Assembly: GCF_030269445.1 (NCBI RefSeq)
Contig: NZ_BSTJ01000006.1
Coordinates: forward strand, 1 to 64,000
From: Actinoallomurus iriomotensis
GTDB lineage: Bacteria; Actinomycetota; Actinomycetes; Streptosporangiales; Streptosporangiaceae
Length of the DNA stretch: 64,000 nucleotides
Direction of reading: 5' to 3'
The translations under genes and the position numbers were made by a program. The notes under the pieces are model-generated. The model saw only the letters and a program-made list of their open reading frames with translations, was not told the origin of the DNA and ran no database searches. Below are positions 40,730 through 49,501 of this stretch, piece after piece (the first letter of the stretch is position 1; each line of letters begins with the position of its first letter).

Positions 40730-41056
40730 GTGAGAATGTTGAGCCGTCCCGTCGGGACCATTGCCGTCGTCGCGGCGGCAGGAGTGGCCCTGGCGGGCTG
40801 GGGGGCGTCGGCGTACCAGCACCCGACGCCGTCCACGCAGAGGAGCGCCGTCGGCCGGGCCGTACCGAACGCCGCGAAACTCGTCAGCAGGCCGCCGTCG
40901 GCGAAGGCCGAGGTCGCCGCGGTGCCCGCCAGTAGGCCGCCGTCGGCCAGAGCCGAGGTCGCCGCGGTGCCCGCCAGCAGACCGCCGACGCGCCGGGCCG
41001 CCGCGGTGCCCGCGAGCAGGCCGCCGTCGGCCAAGGCCGAGGCCACCGGTAACTAG
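40730..41056 (+). CDS. Membrane-anchored protein with tandem SRPPSAKAE repeats
   Basis: 108 residues from GTG 40730 (AGGGAG six bases upstream). One hydrophobic helix (GTIAVVAAAGVALAGWGASA) near the N-terminus is followed by a Pro/Ala/Ser/Lys-rich tail made of four imperfect 13-15 residue repeats (SRPPSAKAEVAAVPA). No family recognised. The tail looks like an extended, cell-wall-spanning stalk or a low-complexity linker. A perfect palindromic terminator follows. Confidence 0.6.
   Translation: MRMLSRPVGTIAVVAAAGVALAGWGASAYQHPTPSTQRSAVGRAVPNAAKLVSRPPSAKAEVAAVPASRPPSARAEVAAVPASRPPTRRAAAVPASRPPSAKAEATGN
40886..41056 (+). repeat. In-frame tandem repeats, 45-bp unit
   Basis: Units at 40886-40930, 40931-40975, 40976-41014 (39 bp) and 41015-41056 (partial). 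All lengths are multiples of three, so copy-number change keeps the frame. Confidence 0.85.
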
Positions 41057-41108
41057 ACGAGGCGAATAGCGCCGCGTTCCGCGGCGTCATCGGCGGATGG
41101 CGCAGGTT

Positions 41109-41142
41109 ACTTGGCCGTACACCCGCGGGTGTACGGCCAAGT
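41109..41142. terminator. Perfect 17+17 bp palindrome terminator
   Basis: ACTTGGCCGTACACCCG is followed directly by its exact reverse complement, 52 bp after the stop of the repeat-protein gene. Symmetric, so it can act on both strands. Confidence 0.75.
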
Positions 41143-41325
41143 GTCATCCCGGGACGGACGTCAGCTCACAGGCCTCCACGTAGCGTGTTCCTACAACCTG
41201 AGACCACCACGGAGGCCTGACGCGTCGTCTGTGAATTCGGGGGGATTCATGGGGGAGACGATGCGAGGGTCGGTTTCCCGGGCCCTGGATCTGTACCCGT
41301 CCAAAGCCCTGGAAGGCGAATGTTC

Positions 41326-41363
41326 GCGGGTGGGCCCTCTTTGGGGGAAGGGGACCCACCCGC
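41326..41363 (-). terminator. GC-rich hairpin downstream of the amidohydrolase
   Basis: GCGGGTGGG and CCCACCCGC arms flank a G/C-rich loop. It lies about 63 bp after the stop of the minus-strand amidohydrolase gene. Confidence 0.6.
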
Positions 41364-41426
41364 GGACGTCGTGTACCCACCGTGACCAGGGCGCCGTCGG
41401 TTCACCCGGCGGCGTCCTCTTTCGTC

Positions 41427-42341
41427 TCAGGCGTCCGCTCCGGCCGGCGGAGGCACCTCGAACAGCCGTGCGGCGTTGTCGTGGCACACCGCGCGCAGCC
41501 AGTCGTCGCCCAGATCCAGCCGTACGAGCGCGGCCAGCTGCTCCGCGTACGCGTACGGGATGTTCGGGAAGTCCGTGCCCAGCAGGATGCGGTCGCCCAG
41601 GTCGGCCAGGCGCGGCGTCAGCGACGACGGCCACGGCCGCACCTTCTCCGTGAAGTCGGTGAACGCCATCGTGGTGTCCAGGCGGACCTGCGGGAAGCGT
41701 TCGGCCAGCGACAGGAACTCCCCGTACTCCGGCATCCCCATGTGCGCGATGATCGGCACCAGCCGCGGATGCCGGACGATGACCTCGCTGAAGATCGCCG
41801 GACCGGTGTGGCCGCCCGGCTCCGGTCCCGACCCGCAGTGTACGACGACCGGCACGCCCGCCTCCGCCAGCAGCCCCCACACCGGCTCCAGCAGCGGATC
41901 GCGCGGGTCGTAGCCGCCCACCTGGACGTGTGCCTTGAACACCCGGGTGCCCGAGGCGAGCGCCTCCTCCACGTAGCGCGCCGCGGACGGCTCGGCGAAG
42001 AACGTCGCGGTACGCAGGGCGTCGGGCGTTCGCGCGGCGAACTCGGCGCCCCAGCCGTTGAGCCACTCCGCCATGCCGGGGCGGTGCGGATACAGCAGCG
42101 CCGTGAACCGCCGTACGCCGAAGGAGCGCAGCAGCGCGAGCCGGTCCGGTTCATCCGACCGGTACCGCGCCGACCATGACAGCCCCGCCTCGTCGAAGCG
42201 GTCGAAGTAGGCCCGTACCTTGCGCAGCACGTTGTCCGGCATGAAGTGCGTGTGCACGTCGATCAGGCCGGGAAGCCCGAGCGACCGCCAGAAGCCGGGA
42301 ATATCGGAGTCGTCCGAGGGCGGGGTGAGCGGGGGAGCCAT
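41427..42341 (-). CDS. Amidohydrolase-2 family hydrolase/decarboxylase
   Basis: 304 residues. The HxH pair is in LPGLIDVHTHFMPDNVLRKV. Further ligands are likely in GVPVVVHCGSGPEPGGHTGP, LVPIIAHMGMPEYGEFLSLA and GDRILLGTDFPNIPYAYAEQ (Asp). As with the gene at 38248 it belongs to the ACMSD/aminocarboxymuconate-like branch, but the two share little beyond the metal motifs. Chosen start ATG 42341. A longer frame exists. Substrate unknown. Confidence 0.85.
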   Translation of the reverse strand: MAPPLTPPSDDSDIPGFWRSLGLPGLIDVHTHFMPDNVLRKVRAYFDRFDEAGLSWSARYRSDEPDRLALLRSFGVRRFTALLYPHRPGMAEWLNGWGAEFAARTPDALRTATFFAEPSAARYVEEALASGTRVFKAHVQVGGYDPRDPLLEPVWGLLAEAGVPVVVHCGSGPEPGGHTGPAIFSEVIVRHPRLVPIIAHMGMPEYGEFLSLAERFPQVRLDTTMAFTDFTEKVRPWPSSLTPRLADLGDRILLGTDFPNIPYAYAEQLAALVRLDLGDDWLRAVCHDNAARLFEVPPPAGADA

Positions 42342-42399
42342 GCCCGCATCATCGCAAAGCGGAGCGAGCGGCGGCCCCTGGCCGGCCGCGCGGCCGTGG

Positions 42400-45135
42400 T
42401 CACGAGCGAGCGGCCGCCGGGTCCAGGTGGAGGCGGGCCAGCTCACGGCGGGACGAGACACCCAGCTTGGGATAGGCCTTGTACAGGTGGTACTCGACCG
42501 TGCGCGGGCTGAGGAACAGCCGAGCGGCGATCTCCCGGCTGCTGCTCCCCTCCGCGGCGAGCCGCACGACCTGGAACTCCTGCGGGGTGAGCCGGTCGAG
42601 GAGGTCGGGCGCCGTGGCCTGCCGGTGCGACGGGACGGCGGAGCCGGTCTCGCCGGTCGCCCGCAGCTCCGAGCGAGCCCGTTCGCTCCAGGGTGCGGCC
42701 CTCAGGCGGTCGAAGAGCTGCGCGGCCGAACGAAGGGGATCGCGGGCGTCGCTCCGGCGCCGGACACGGCGCAGCCACTCGCCGTAGAGCAGCTCGGTGC
42801 GCGCCCGCTCGAGCGGCCGCCCGCCATCCTCCTCGTGCAGCCGCACGGCACCCGCGAACGCCGCCTCGGCGTCCGCGTCGATGTCGCACAGGAGAGCCCG
42901 GCTGCGGAGCGCGACGGCGCGCGCCCACGGCGGTCCGCCGGCCTCCGTCCAGGCGTCGAGCCGCCGCGACGCCTCATGCGCGCGTTCCGGCTGCCCGGCC
43001 CGCACCGCCGCCTCGACCTGGTCCGCGGCGGCGGCCGCCCCGGCCGCCGAGTGCCGCCAGGGGCCCTGCGCGACCTCCTCCAGGCGGTGCAGCGCCGCCT
43101 CATACCGGCCCAGCCCCAGGTCGAGCAGCGCCAGCGCGATGTCGGCGGTCCCGCCGGCGGGCGGCGACGCGTCCTCGATCAGGGTCCGCAGGCGTTCCTC
43201 GTCTCCCTCGATCGCCGCGATCCGCGCCAGCACCGTGCCGACCCGGCCCTCGCACGGTTCGACGCCGATGTCGCGGGCGATCGTGATCGCCTCCTGCGCG
43301 GTGGCCTCGGCGTCGCGGTGCGATCCGGCCGCGAGCTGCGCCTGCGCGAGGGCCTCCAGGGCGTTCGGCAGCCCGCCGACGAGTCCCTCGCGGCGGCGGT
43401 ACGCGACCTCGGCGGTGGCCAGTTCGAGCGCGGCCGTGTCGTCGCCGAGCACCAGGCTCCAGCGGACGGCGTGGATCCGGTCGTCCGTGGCGGCCGGCGC
43501 CGTCGTACGGCGGTCCCGTACGGCCCGTGCCAGGAGGGGCAGCCCGGCCGCGTGATCGTTTTCGGCGAGGCGGCCCAGGCCCCGAACGGCGTCGTCGTCG
43601 CGACCCGAGGCGTCCAGCAGGCCGACCGCGCGGCCGATCGTCGCGGTGTCGCCCGCGGCCCACGCGTGGGTGGCGCCCGTGCGCAGCATGGCGACGGCGT
43701 CGGCGGGCGCCGCGTGCGCGGCGTACTCGACGAGCAGCCGGGCCGCCGCCGCGGGATCGCCGCGTTCGAACTCCACGGCCGCGCGGATCCGGGCGAGCCG
43801 GGCCCGCGCGTCCGGGGCGTCGGTGAGCTTCTCCGCCTGCCTCGCGAGCTCGTCGGCGTCGGCCGGAAGACCCGACCGGAACACCGCGTCCGCCGCCGCG
43901 CCGAGCCGCCGCGCCCGGTCGGCGCGGTCCGGGGTGAGCTCCGCAGACCGCCGGTAGAGCGCGGCGGCCGGGCCGAACCCCGCGCGGCGCAGCGCGCGTT
44001 CGGCCGCGTCCTGCAACTCGGCGGCGACGTCCTCGTCCGGCGACAGCGTCACCGCGGCGCGGTGACGCACGCGGCAGTCGGGGTCCTCGGACGCGTCGGC
44101 GAGCGCCCGGTGCACCGTGATCCGCTGGGCGGCCACGGCGCCGTGGTAGGTCGCCGAGCGGATCAGCGGATGCCGGAACCGGATCGAGGCGCCGGTGACC
44201 TCCACGAGGCGGGCGCGTTCGGCCTCCTCCAGGTCGGTGAGGCCGACGCCGAATGTCGCCGCGGCGGAGAGCAGAGTGGGCATGTGCCCGCGCCCCTCGG
44301 CCGCCGAGAGCAGCAGCATGAGCCGGGCCCGGTCGGGGAGGTCGACGATCCGCGCGCGGAACGCGGCGGCGACCCGCTCGGCCAGCGGCAGCGGCGTCAG
44401 GGCCACGGGCGCGCGCCGCGCGGAGCCGAACTCCAGCAGTGCCAGCGGATTGCCCTCCGACTCGCGGAGGACCCGCGTGCGCAGGTCCGGGGGGAGGCCG
44501 TCCCGGCGCTCGGCCAGCAGGCGCTCGGCGTCGGCGTCGGTCAGCCGGGACAGCGGCGCCTCGGGCAGGCCCGGGCGTACGAAGCCGTCCTCGCGTGCGG
44601 CGAACAGCATCACCACGCCCTCGGCGGCGAGCCGGCGGGCGGCGAACAGCAGGGCCTCCGCCGTCGCGGCGTCGAGCCACTGGGCGTCGTCGATCAGGCA
44701 CAGCACCGGTCCGTCCTCGGCGAGGTCGGCCATGAGCGTCAGCACGGCCAGCCCGCAGGCGAAGCGGTTCGGCGCCGCGCCGTCCGCGTCGGCGGCCCGG
44801 TCGTGCGCCCCGAGCGCGCCGTGCAGGGCGTCGGCCTGCGCCTGCGGCAGTCCGTCGATCCGGTCGCGCACCGGCCAGAGCAACTGCAGGAGACCGGCGA
44901 AGGCGATGTCGCGCTCGGCCTCGAAGCCGGTGACGCGCAGCACCCGCATGTCCCCGTCCGCCCCCGGTGTGGCATGCGTCGCCTCCTGCGCGGCCCATTC
45001 GAGCAGCGCGGACTTGCCGATGCCCGCCTCGCCGCGCAGCACCGCCGCGCCGCTGCGCCGATCGACGCGCGCCTCGGTGATCAGCTGGGAGAGCCGCGCC
45101 AGCTCGGTCATACGCCCGTGAAGCACGGCATCCAA
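42400..45135 (-). CDS. Large LuxR-family ATP-binding regulator (LAL/MalT-like)
   Basis: 911 residues. Walker A is LRGEAGIGKSALLEWAAQEA (Gly35-Ser42) and Walker B is GPVLCLIDDAQWLDAATAEA. A long central region of TPR-like helices (ERALRRAGFGPAAALYRRSA, AEALAQAQLAAGSHRDAEAT type) leads to the C-terminal LuxR HTH: LTPQEFQVVRLAAEGSSSRE, IAARLFLSPRTVEYHLYKAY. LAL regulators usually activate neighbouring genes. Here the divergent gene is an old-yellow-enzyme reductase 91 bp away. The complete length and clean stop indicate an intact gene. Its antisense strand carries a spurious 999-residue frame. Confidence 0.92.
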   Translation of the reverse strand: MDAVLHGRMTELARLSQLITEARVDRRSGAAVLRGEAGIGKSALLEWAAQEATHATPGADGDMRVLRVTGFEAERDIAFAGLLQLLWPVRDRIDGLPQAQADALHGALGAHDRAADADGAAPNRFACGLAVLTLMADLAEDGPVLCLIDDAQWLDAATAEALLFAARRLAAEGVVMLFAAREDGFVRPGLPEAPLSRLTDADAERLLAERRDGLPPDLRTRVLRESEGNPLALLEFGSARRAPVALTPLPLAERVAAAFRARIVDLPDRARLMLLLSAAEGRGHMPTLLSAAATFGVGLTDLEEAERARLVEVTGASIRFRHPLIRSATYHGAVAAQRITVHRALADASEDPDCRVRHRAAVTLSPDEDVAAELQDAAERALRRAGFGPAAALYRRSAELTPDRADRARRLGAAADAVFRSGLPADADELARQAEKLTDAPDARARLARIRAAVEFERGDPAAAARLLVEYAAHAAPADAVAMLRTGATHAWAAGDTATIGRAVGLLDASGRDDDAVRGLGRLAENDHAAGLPLLARAVRDRRTTAPAATDDRIHAVRWSLVLGDDTAALELATAEVAYRRREGLVGGLPNALEALAQAQLAAGSHRDAEATAQEAITIARDIGVEPCEGRVGTVLARIAAIEGDEERLRTLIEDASPPAGGTADIALALLDLGLGRYEAALHRLEEVAQGPWRHSAAGAAAAADQVEAAVRAGQPERAHEASRRLDAWTEAGGPPWARAVALRSRALLCDIDADAEAAFAGAVRLHEEDGGRPLERARTELLYGEWLRRVRRRSDARDPLRSAAQLFDRLRAAPWSERARSELRATGETGSAVPSHRQATAPDLLDRLTPQEFQVVRLAAEGSSSREIAARLFLSPRTVEYHLYKAYPKLGVSSRRELARLHLDPAAARS

Positions 45136-45226
45136 ATTACGGGGCCGAATACCGAAACCCTACGGATTCGGTCCGTACCCGGCTGTCCGTACGTTCGTGA
45201 GCAGCCACAACGAGTGTGAGGAAGCC

Positions 45227-46315
45227 ATGAACGAGCTGTTCGAGCCGGTGAAGATCGGAAAGCTGGAGCTGCGGAACCGCCTGGTGATGTCCCCGATGAC
45301 CCGGAGCCGTGTCGTGGACGCGGGCAGGGTGAACGAACTGACCGTGGAGTACTACGCGCAGCGCGCCGAGGCGGGACTGATCATCACCGAGGGGATCCAG
45401 CCGAGCGTGATCGGCCAGGGCTACATCTGGACCCCGGGACTGCACGACGCGGACCAGACGGAGGCATGGCGCGCGGTGACCGGGGCCGTGCACGCCAGAG
45501 GCGGCCGGATCTTCGCCCAGATCATGCACAGCGGGCGGGTCGGCCATCCCTACCTCTACCCCGATGACGCGCTGCCGGTCGGGCCGTCGCCGATCGCCTC
45601 GGGGGAGAAGCTGTTCACCCCGGAGGGCATGCTCGACCACCCGACGCCGCGGGAGCTGACCCTCGAGGACATCGCCCGGACGATCGAGGACTTCGCGGCC
45701 GCGGCGCGCAACGCCATCGAGGCCGGGTTCGACGGAGTGGAGCTGCACGGCGCCAACGGCTACCTGATCCAGCAGTTCCTCGCCGACGGGAGCAACCGGC
45801 GTACCGACGCGTACGGGGGCTCGATCCCGAACCGGATCCGCTTCGCCGCCGAGGTCGTACGGGCGGTCGCCGACGCGATCGGGCCCGAGCGCGTCGGCCT
45901 GCGCGTCTCGCCGGGCGGTGCGGCCAACGGCGTCAGCGAGAGCGACTCCGAGGAGCTCTACCGCGCGCTGCTGCGCGAGCTGGCGCCGGTGGGCCTGGCG
46001 TACCTGCACGTCATGGAGCTCGGCGACCGCGCGCTCACGCGGACGCTGCGCGCCGAGTGGCCGGGTGCGCTGATCCTCAACCCGCACCCGACCCCGGAGG
46101 CGCTGTCCTCCCCGGCCGCACCCGAGGACGGCGCGGCGGCCCTCCGCGAGGGCGTCGCCGACGCGATCGCGTTCGCCCAGCTCTGGCTGGCCAACCCGGA
46201 CCTGCCCGCGCGCATCCGGGCCGGTGGGCCCTACAACGAGGCGGACCGGGCGACCTTCTACGGCGGCGATCACCGTGGCTACACCGACTACCCGACGCTG
46301 GAGAGCGGCGTCTAG
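45227..46315 (+). CDS. Alkene reductase (old yellow enzyme, NemA-like)
   Basis: 362-residue FMN enzyme using NADPH to reduce activated alkenes or nitro groups. Signatures are LFEPVKIGKLELRNRLVMSP, MTRSRVVDAGRVNELTVEYY, AQRAEAGLIITEGIQPSVIG, FAQIMHSGRVGHPYLYPDDA, DFAAAARNAIEAGFDGVELH, GANGYLIQQFLADGSNRRTD with the HGAN and YGGS motifs, and the late YNEADRATFYGGDHRGYTDY. Start ATG 45227 (GAGGAAG upstream) rather than 45197. Divergent from the LAL regulator, so a likely target. Confidence 0.93.
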   Translation: MNELFEPVKIGKLELRNRLVMSPMTRSRVVDAGRVNELTVEYYAQRAEAGLIITEGIQPSVIGQGYIWTPGLHDADQTEAWRAVTGAVHARGGRIFAQIMHSGRVGHPYLYPDDALPVGPSPIASGEKLFTPEGMLDHPTPRELTLEDIARTIEDFAAAARNAIEAGFDGVELHGANGYLIQQFLADGSNRRTDAYGGSIPNRIRFAAEVVRAVADAIGPERVGLRVSPGGAANGVSESDSEELYRALLRELAPVGLAYLHVMELGDRALTRTLRAEWPGALILNPHPTPEALSSPAAPEDGAAALREGVADAIAFAQLWLANPDLPARIRAGGPYNEADRATFYGGDHRGYTDYPTLESGV

Positions 46316-46316
46316 G

Positions 46317-46703
46317 TCAGCGGCCGGCGAGCCACTGCTGGAGCTCGATCAGGTTGCCCTCCGGGTCGCGCAGGTACGCGACCCGGAGCCGCTCCCACAT
46401 CACCGAGGGCTCCGCGAGCAGCGTGACCCCGCGCTCGGCGAGCGAGGCGGCGTAGCGGTCCACGTCATCGACCTTCAGCACGACAAGCGCCCGGTCGCCG
46501 GCGGCGGCCGCGAGGCCCGGCACGGCCTCCTCCAGCGAGGCACGGTCGTGCAGCGCGATCCCGGCCGATCCCTCGTCCGGGCTGAACTTCGCGTACGGCC
46601 CGGAGTCGTCGTCGAACTGCGGCTTCAGCCCCAGCACGTCCCGGTAGAAGCGAAAGCAGGCCTTGAAGTCGGAAACGATCAGTCGCACCTGGGTGAGTTC
46701 CAT
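46317..46703 (-). CDS. VOC family (glyoxalase-like) protein
   Basis: 128 residues from ATG 46703: MELTQVRLIVSDFKACFRFY, RDVLGLKPQF, then ALVVLKVDDVDRYAASLAER, GVTLLAEPSVMWERLRVAYL, RDPEGNLIELQQWLAG. Two beta-alpha-beta-beta-beta modules of the glyoxalase/bleomycin-resistance fold; Glu in NLIELQQ is a probable metal ligand. Convergent with the alkene reductase, with the two stops adjacent. Substrate unknown. Confidence 0.85.
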   Translation of the reverse strand: MELTQVRLIVSDFKACFRFYRDVLGLKPQFDDDSGPYAKFSPDEGSAGIALHDRASLEEAVPGLAAAAGDRALVVLKVDDVDRYAASLAERGVTLLAEPSVMWERLRVAYLRDPEGNLIELQQWLAGR

Positions 46704-46798
46704 GACTCCCCATTGTTCCCTCGCATACCTACGGAAGGGGCGACTGGGTAGAGTCCAGAACATAATTTCGGAATCCGATTCGGTCAGCCGGAGGCCTC

Positions 46799-47926
46799 AT
46801 GGACGCCCAGGACTTCGCGGATGTGCTCGACGCGGTCCGTTCCTTCGTGTGCGAGAAGGTGGTCCCGCGCGAGGAGGAGATCGAGGAGACCGACCGGATC
46901 CCCGATGACCTGCGCCAGGCCTCGGCCGACATGGGCCTGTTCGGGTACGCCCTCCCCGAGGCGTACGGCGGCCTGGGCCTGTCGATGAGCGAGGAGGTGC
47001 GCCTCGCGTTCGAGCTCGGCTATGCCGGTCCGGCCTTCCGGTCGATGTTCGGCACCAGCAACGGCATCGCCGGCCAGGTGATCGTCAAGGCCGGCACCGA
47101 CGAGCAGCGCGAACGGTGGCTTCCGCGGCTGGCCGCCGGTACGGCCATCGGAGCGTTCGCCCTGACCGAGGCCGAGGCCGGCTCCGACCCGAGCACGCTG
47201 ACCACGACGGCCCGGAAAGACGGCGACCACTACGTCATCGACGGCAGCAAGCGTTTCATCACGAACGCGCCGGAAGCCGACGTCTTCCTGGTGTTCGCCC
47301 GCACCGGGGGCGAGGGCGGCCACGGCATCTCGACCTTCATCGTCGAGGCGGGCACGGAGGGCCTCACGGTGGGCCGGCCGGACCAGAAGATGGGTCAGCG
47401 CGGGGCCCACACCGCCGAGGTGTTCTTCGACGGCGTACGCGTCCCGGCGTCGGCCATGGTCGGCGACGAGGGCACCGGCTTGCGCACGGCCATGACCTCG
47501 CTGTCCCACGGCCGCCTGCACATCGCCGCCGTCTGCGTCGGCCTGAGCCAGCGCCTTCTCGACGAGACCGTCGCGTACGCCAAGGAGCGGAAGCAGGGCG
47601 GGCGGCGGATCGCCGACCACCAGCTCATCCAGGGCCTGCTCGCCGACTCCCAGACCGAGCTGTACGCGGGCCGCGCGATGGTCCTGCAGGCCGCCGAGGC
47701 GTACGACTCGGGCGAGGACCGCCGGATGGGGCCCTCGTGCGCGAAGTACTTCTGCTCGGAGATGGCGGGGCGGATCGCCGACCGTGCCGTGCAGGTCTTC
47801 GGCGGGATGGGCTACATGCGCGGCGTGGCCGTCGAGCGCCTCTACCGGGACGTTCGCCTCTTCCGCATCTACGAGGGCACCAGCCAGATCCAGCAGATCG
47901 TCATCGCCCGGGCCCTGGTCCGGTGA
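46799..47926 (+). CDS. Acyl-CoA dehydrogenase
   Basis: 375 residues with GGAGGC before the ATG. Landmarks are DMGLFGYALPEAYGGLGLSM, AGTAIGAFALTEAEAGSDPS (FAD/substrate loop), RITDRAVQVFGGMGYMRGVA-type ending, and catalytic Glu359 in IYEGTSQIQQIVIARAL. A fatty-acid or branched-chain acyl-CoA substrate is likely but unspecified. It stands alone, upstream of the tRNA cluster. Confidence 0.93.
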   Translation: MDAQDFADVLDAVRSFVCEKVVPREEEIEETDRIPDDLRQASADMGLFGYALPEAYGGLGLSMSEEVRLAFELGYAGPAFRSMFGTSNGIAGQVIVKAGTDEQRERWLPRLAAGTAIGAFALTEAEAGSDPSTLTTTARKDGDHYVIDGSKRFITNAPEADVFLVFARTGGEGGHGISTFIVEAGTEGLTVGRPDQKMGQRGAHTAEVFFDGVRVPASAMVGDEGTGLRTAMTSLSHGRLHIAAVCVGLSQRLLDETVAYAKERKQGGRRIADHQLIQGLLADSQTELYAGRAMVLQAAEAYDSGEDRRMGPSCAKYFCSEMAGRIADRAVQVFGGMGYMRGVAVERLYRDVRLFRIYEGTSQIQQIVIARALVR

Positions 47927-47994
47927 ACCCCCGGTTATCGATTTCGTGTCGCGGACGCGAACCGTGTATGGTTACGGAGCGCGGAAGGCCGCAC

Positions 47995-48070
47995 GCCCCC
48001 TTAGCTCAGTCGGCAGAGCGTCTCCATGGTAAGGAGAAGGTCTACGGTTCGATTCCGTAAGGGGGCTCCA
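47995..48070 (+). tRNA. tRNA-Thr (GGT)
   Basis: 76 bases including an encoded CCA. Acceptor GCCCCCT pairs with AGGGGGC, the D-arm is GCTC...GAGC, the anticodon stem TCTCC/GGAGA holds ATGGTAA (anticodon GGT), and the T-arm has GGTTCGATTCC. Confidence 0.95.
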
Positions 48071-48165
48071 CCAGCCGATATTCACTCAAAGAGTGCGATG
48101 TCGGCTGTTCCGGGTGCGGGCGGGGAATCCTGTATTCTGGCCCCGGTCCTCCCGGATTTGTTCGT

Positions 48166-48239
48166 GGCGGAGTAGCTCAGTCAGGCAGAGCAAGCGGCTC
48201 ATAATCGCTGTGTCGCCGGTTCAAGTCCGGCCTCCGCTA
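48166..48239 (+). tRNA. tRNA-Met (CAT), elongator type
   Basis: 74 bases without encoded CCA. Acceptor GGCGGAG/CTCCGCT, anticodon loop CTCATAA (CAT), T-arm GCCGGTTCAAGTCCGGC. It lies between tRNA-Thr and rpmG, as in other actinobacteria. The anticodon arm shows an imperfect outer stem. Confidence 0.93.
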
Positions 48240-48321
48240 CTACCTCACCGATCGCCCGCACACGTGAGCGATCCGGTGAGGGATGTCAGTCAGTTGTCCC
48301 TCGGAAGGAAGGCACTCCCTA

Positions 48322-48486
48322 GTGGCTGCCACCGACGTACGGCCAAAGATCACGCTGGCCTGCCAGGAGTGCAAGCACCGCAACTACATCACGCGGAAGA
48401 ACCGGCGCAACGACCCGGACCGCATGGAGCTGAAGAAGTACTGCCCGAACTGCCGCAAGCACCAGGCGCACCGCGAGACTCGCTGA
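48322..48486 (+). CDS. rpmG: 50S ribosomal protein L33
   Basis: 54 residues from GTG 48322 after [63 protein letters not shown]. Four zinc-ligand Cys (CxxC...CxxC) make it the zinc-containing L33 form. Confidence 0.97.
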   Translation: MAATDVRPKITLACQECKHRNYITRKNRRNDPDRMELKKYCPNCRKHQAHRETR

Positions 48487-48634
48487 GTAGCGCCGCCTTC
48501 GGGCGTCACCGAATCTCATCCGGCCCGTCCCGGCGATCTGCCGGGGCGGGCTGAACCACGTTCTGTTACGGTCGCCCCATCGGCACCGGCCGGGACCGGT
48601 GGCGGTGCGCACCCGGCTCGAAGGGATGGACTGC

Positions 48635-49072
48635 ATGGCGCTGAACCGCGACTTCATCGGGCGGGCGTTCCCGCCGTCGGAGCCGTACGAGGTCTCCCGC
48701 GTGAAGATCAGGGAGTTCGCCGAGGCGATCGGCGACCCCAACCCGGTCTACCGCGACCGCGACGCCGCCAAGGCCGCGGGACACCCCGATGTGATCGCGC
48801 CGCCCACCTTCCCGATCGTCATCACGCTCGGCAGCGACGCGCTGCTCGACCCCGAACTGGGCCTGAACTTCGCGATGGTGGTCCACGGTGAGCAGCGCTT
48901 CGAGTACCAGCGCCCGCTGCGCGCCGGCGACGTGGTGGTGACCGAGTCGACGATCTCCGGCATCCGCTCGATCGGCCGCAACGAGCGCCTCGACATCCAG
49001 ACCGTCGTCACGACGGTCGAGGGCGAGCACATCTGCACGTCGCACAACGTCCTGATCGAGCGGGGGGCCTGA
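48635..49072 (+). CDS. hadA: MaoC-like dehydratase subunit A (HadA-type)
   Basis: 145 residues from ATG 48635. MALNRDFIGRAFPPSEPYEV, SRVKIREFAEAIGDPNPVYR, then PTFPIVITLGSDALLDPELG, VVHGEQRFEYQRPLRAGDVV. This is the non-catalytic hot-dog subunit that pairs with the next gene to form a (3R)-hydroxyacyl dehydratase. In mycobacteria HadAB acts in fatty acid (mycolate) elongation; here the role is more likely general fatty-acid or related metabolism. Order rpmG-hadA-hadB-murB is conserved. Confidence 0.92.
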   Translation: MALNRDFIGRAFPPSEPYEVSRVKIREFAEAIGDPNPVYRDRDAAKAAGHPDVIAPPTFPIVITLGSDALLDPELGLNFAMVVHGEQRFEYQRPLRAGDVVVTESTISGIRSIGRNERLDIQTVVTTVEGEHICTSHNVLIERGA

Positions 49073-49075
49073 CGC

Positions 49076-49501
49076 ATGACCGCCACGGTGAAGTACGACG
49101 AGGTCGAGGTCGGCCAGGAGATCCCGGAGCGCACCTACCCGGTCAAGCGCCTCGATCTGGTCAAGTACGCGGGCGCGTCCGGCGACTTCAACCCCATCCA
49201 CTGGAACGAGAACTTCGCCAAGTCCGTCGGCCTGCCCGACGTCATCGCGCACGGCATGTACACCATGGCCGAGGGCGGCCGGTTCGTCACCGACTGGGCC
49301 GGCGACCCGGGCGCGGTGATCGACTACGGCGTCCGGTTCTCCTCGATGGTCGTCGTCCCCGACGACGAGGGCGCCGAGATCGTGATCTCCGGCAAGATCG
49401 AGGAGAAGCGCGAGGACAACACCGTCGTGGTCGCGCTGACCGCCCGCGCGGCCGGTGAGAAGGTCCTCACCCGCGCCAAAGCAACGGTGCGCCTGGCCTG
49501 A
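49076..49501 (+). CDS. hadB: MaoC-like dehydratase subunit B (HadB-type)
   Basis: 141 residues, starting four bases after hadA. The hydratase-2 motif is readable as YAGASGDFNPIHWNENFAKS (Asp and His catalytic) with VGLPDVIAHGMYTMAEGGRF. Forms the catalytic half of the HadAB dimer. Its stop overlaps the murB start (TGATG). Confidence 0.93.
   Translation: MTATVKYDEVEVGQEIPERTYPVKRLDLVKYAGASGDFNPIHWNENFAKSVGLPDVIAHGMYTMAEGGRFVTDWAGDPGAVIDYGVRFSSMVVVPDDEGAEIVISGKIEEKREDNTVVVALTARAAGEKVLTRAKATVRLA

Larger units (their letters stand above)
41057..41426. other. Intergenic stretch with two hairpins
   Basis: It lies between the convergent repeat-protein gene and amidohydrolase gene. It contains a perfect palindrome (41109-41142) and a second GC-rich hairpin (41326-41363). 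A short frame starting at ATG 41250 after a G-run has no homology, and I do not call it. Confidence 0.5.

Noticed and set aside
42220-45219. 999-residue plus-strand open frame
   Set aside because: Exactly antisense to the LAL regulator. Arg/Gly/Pro-rich, no homology, produced by high third-position GC.
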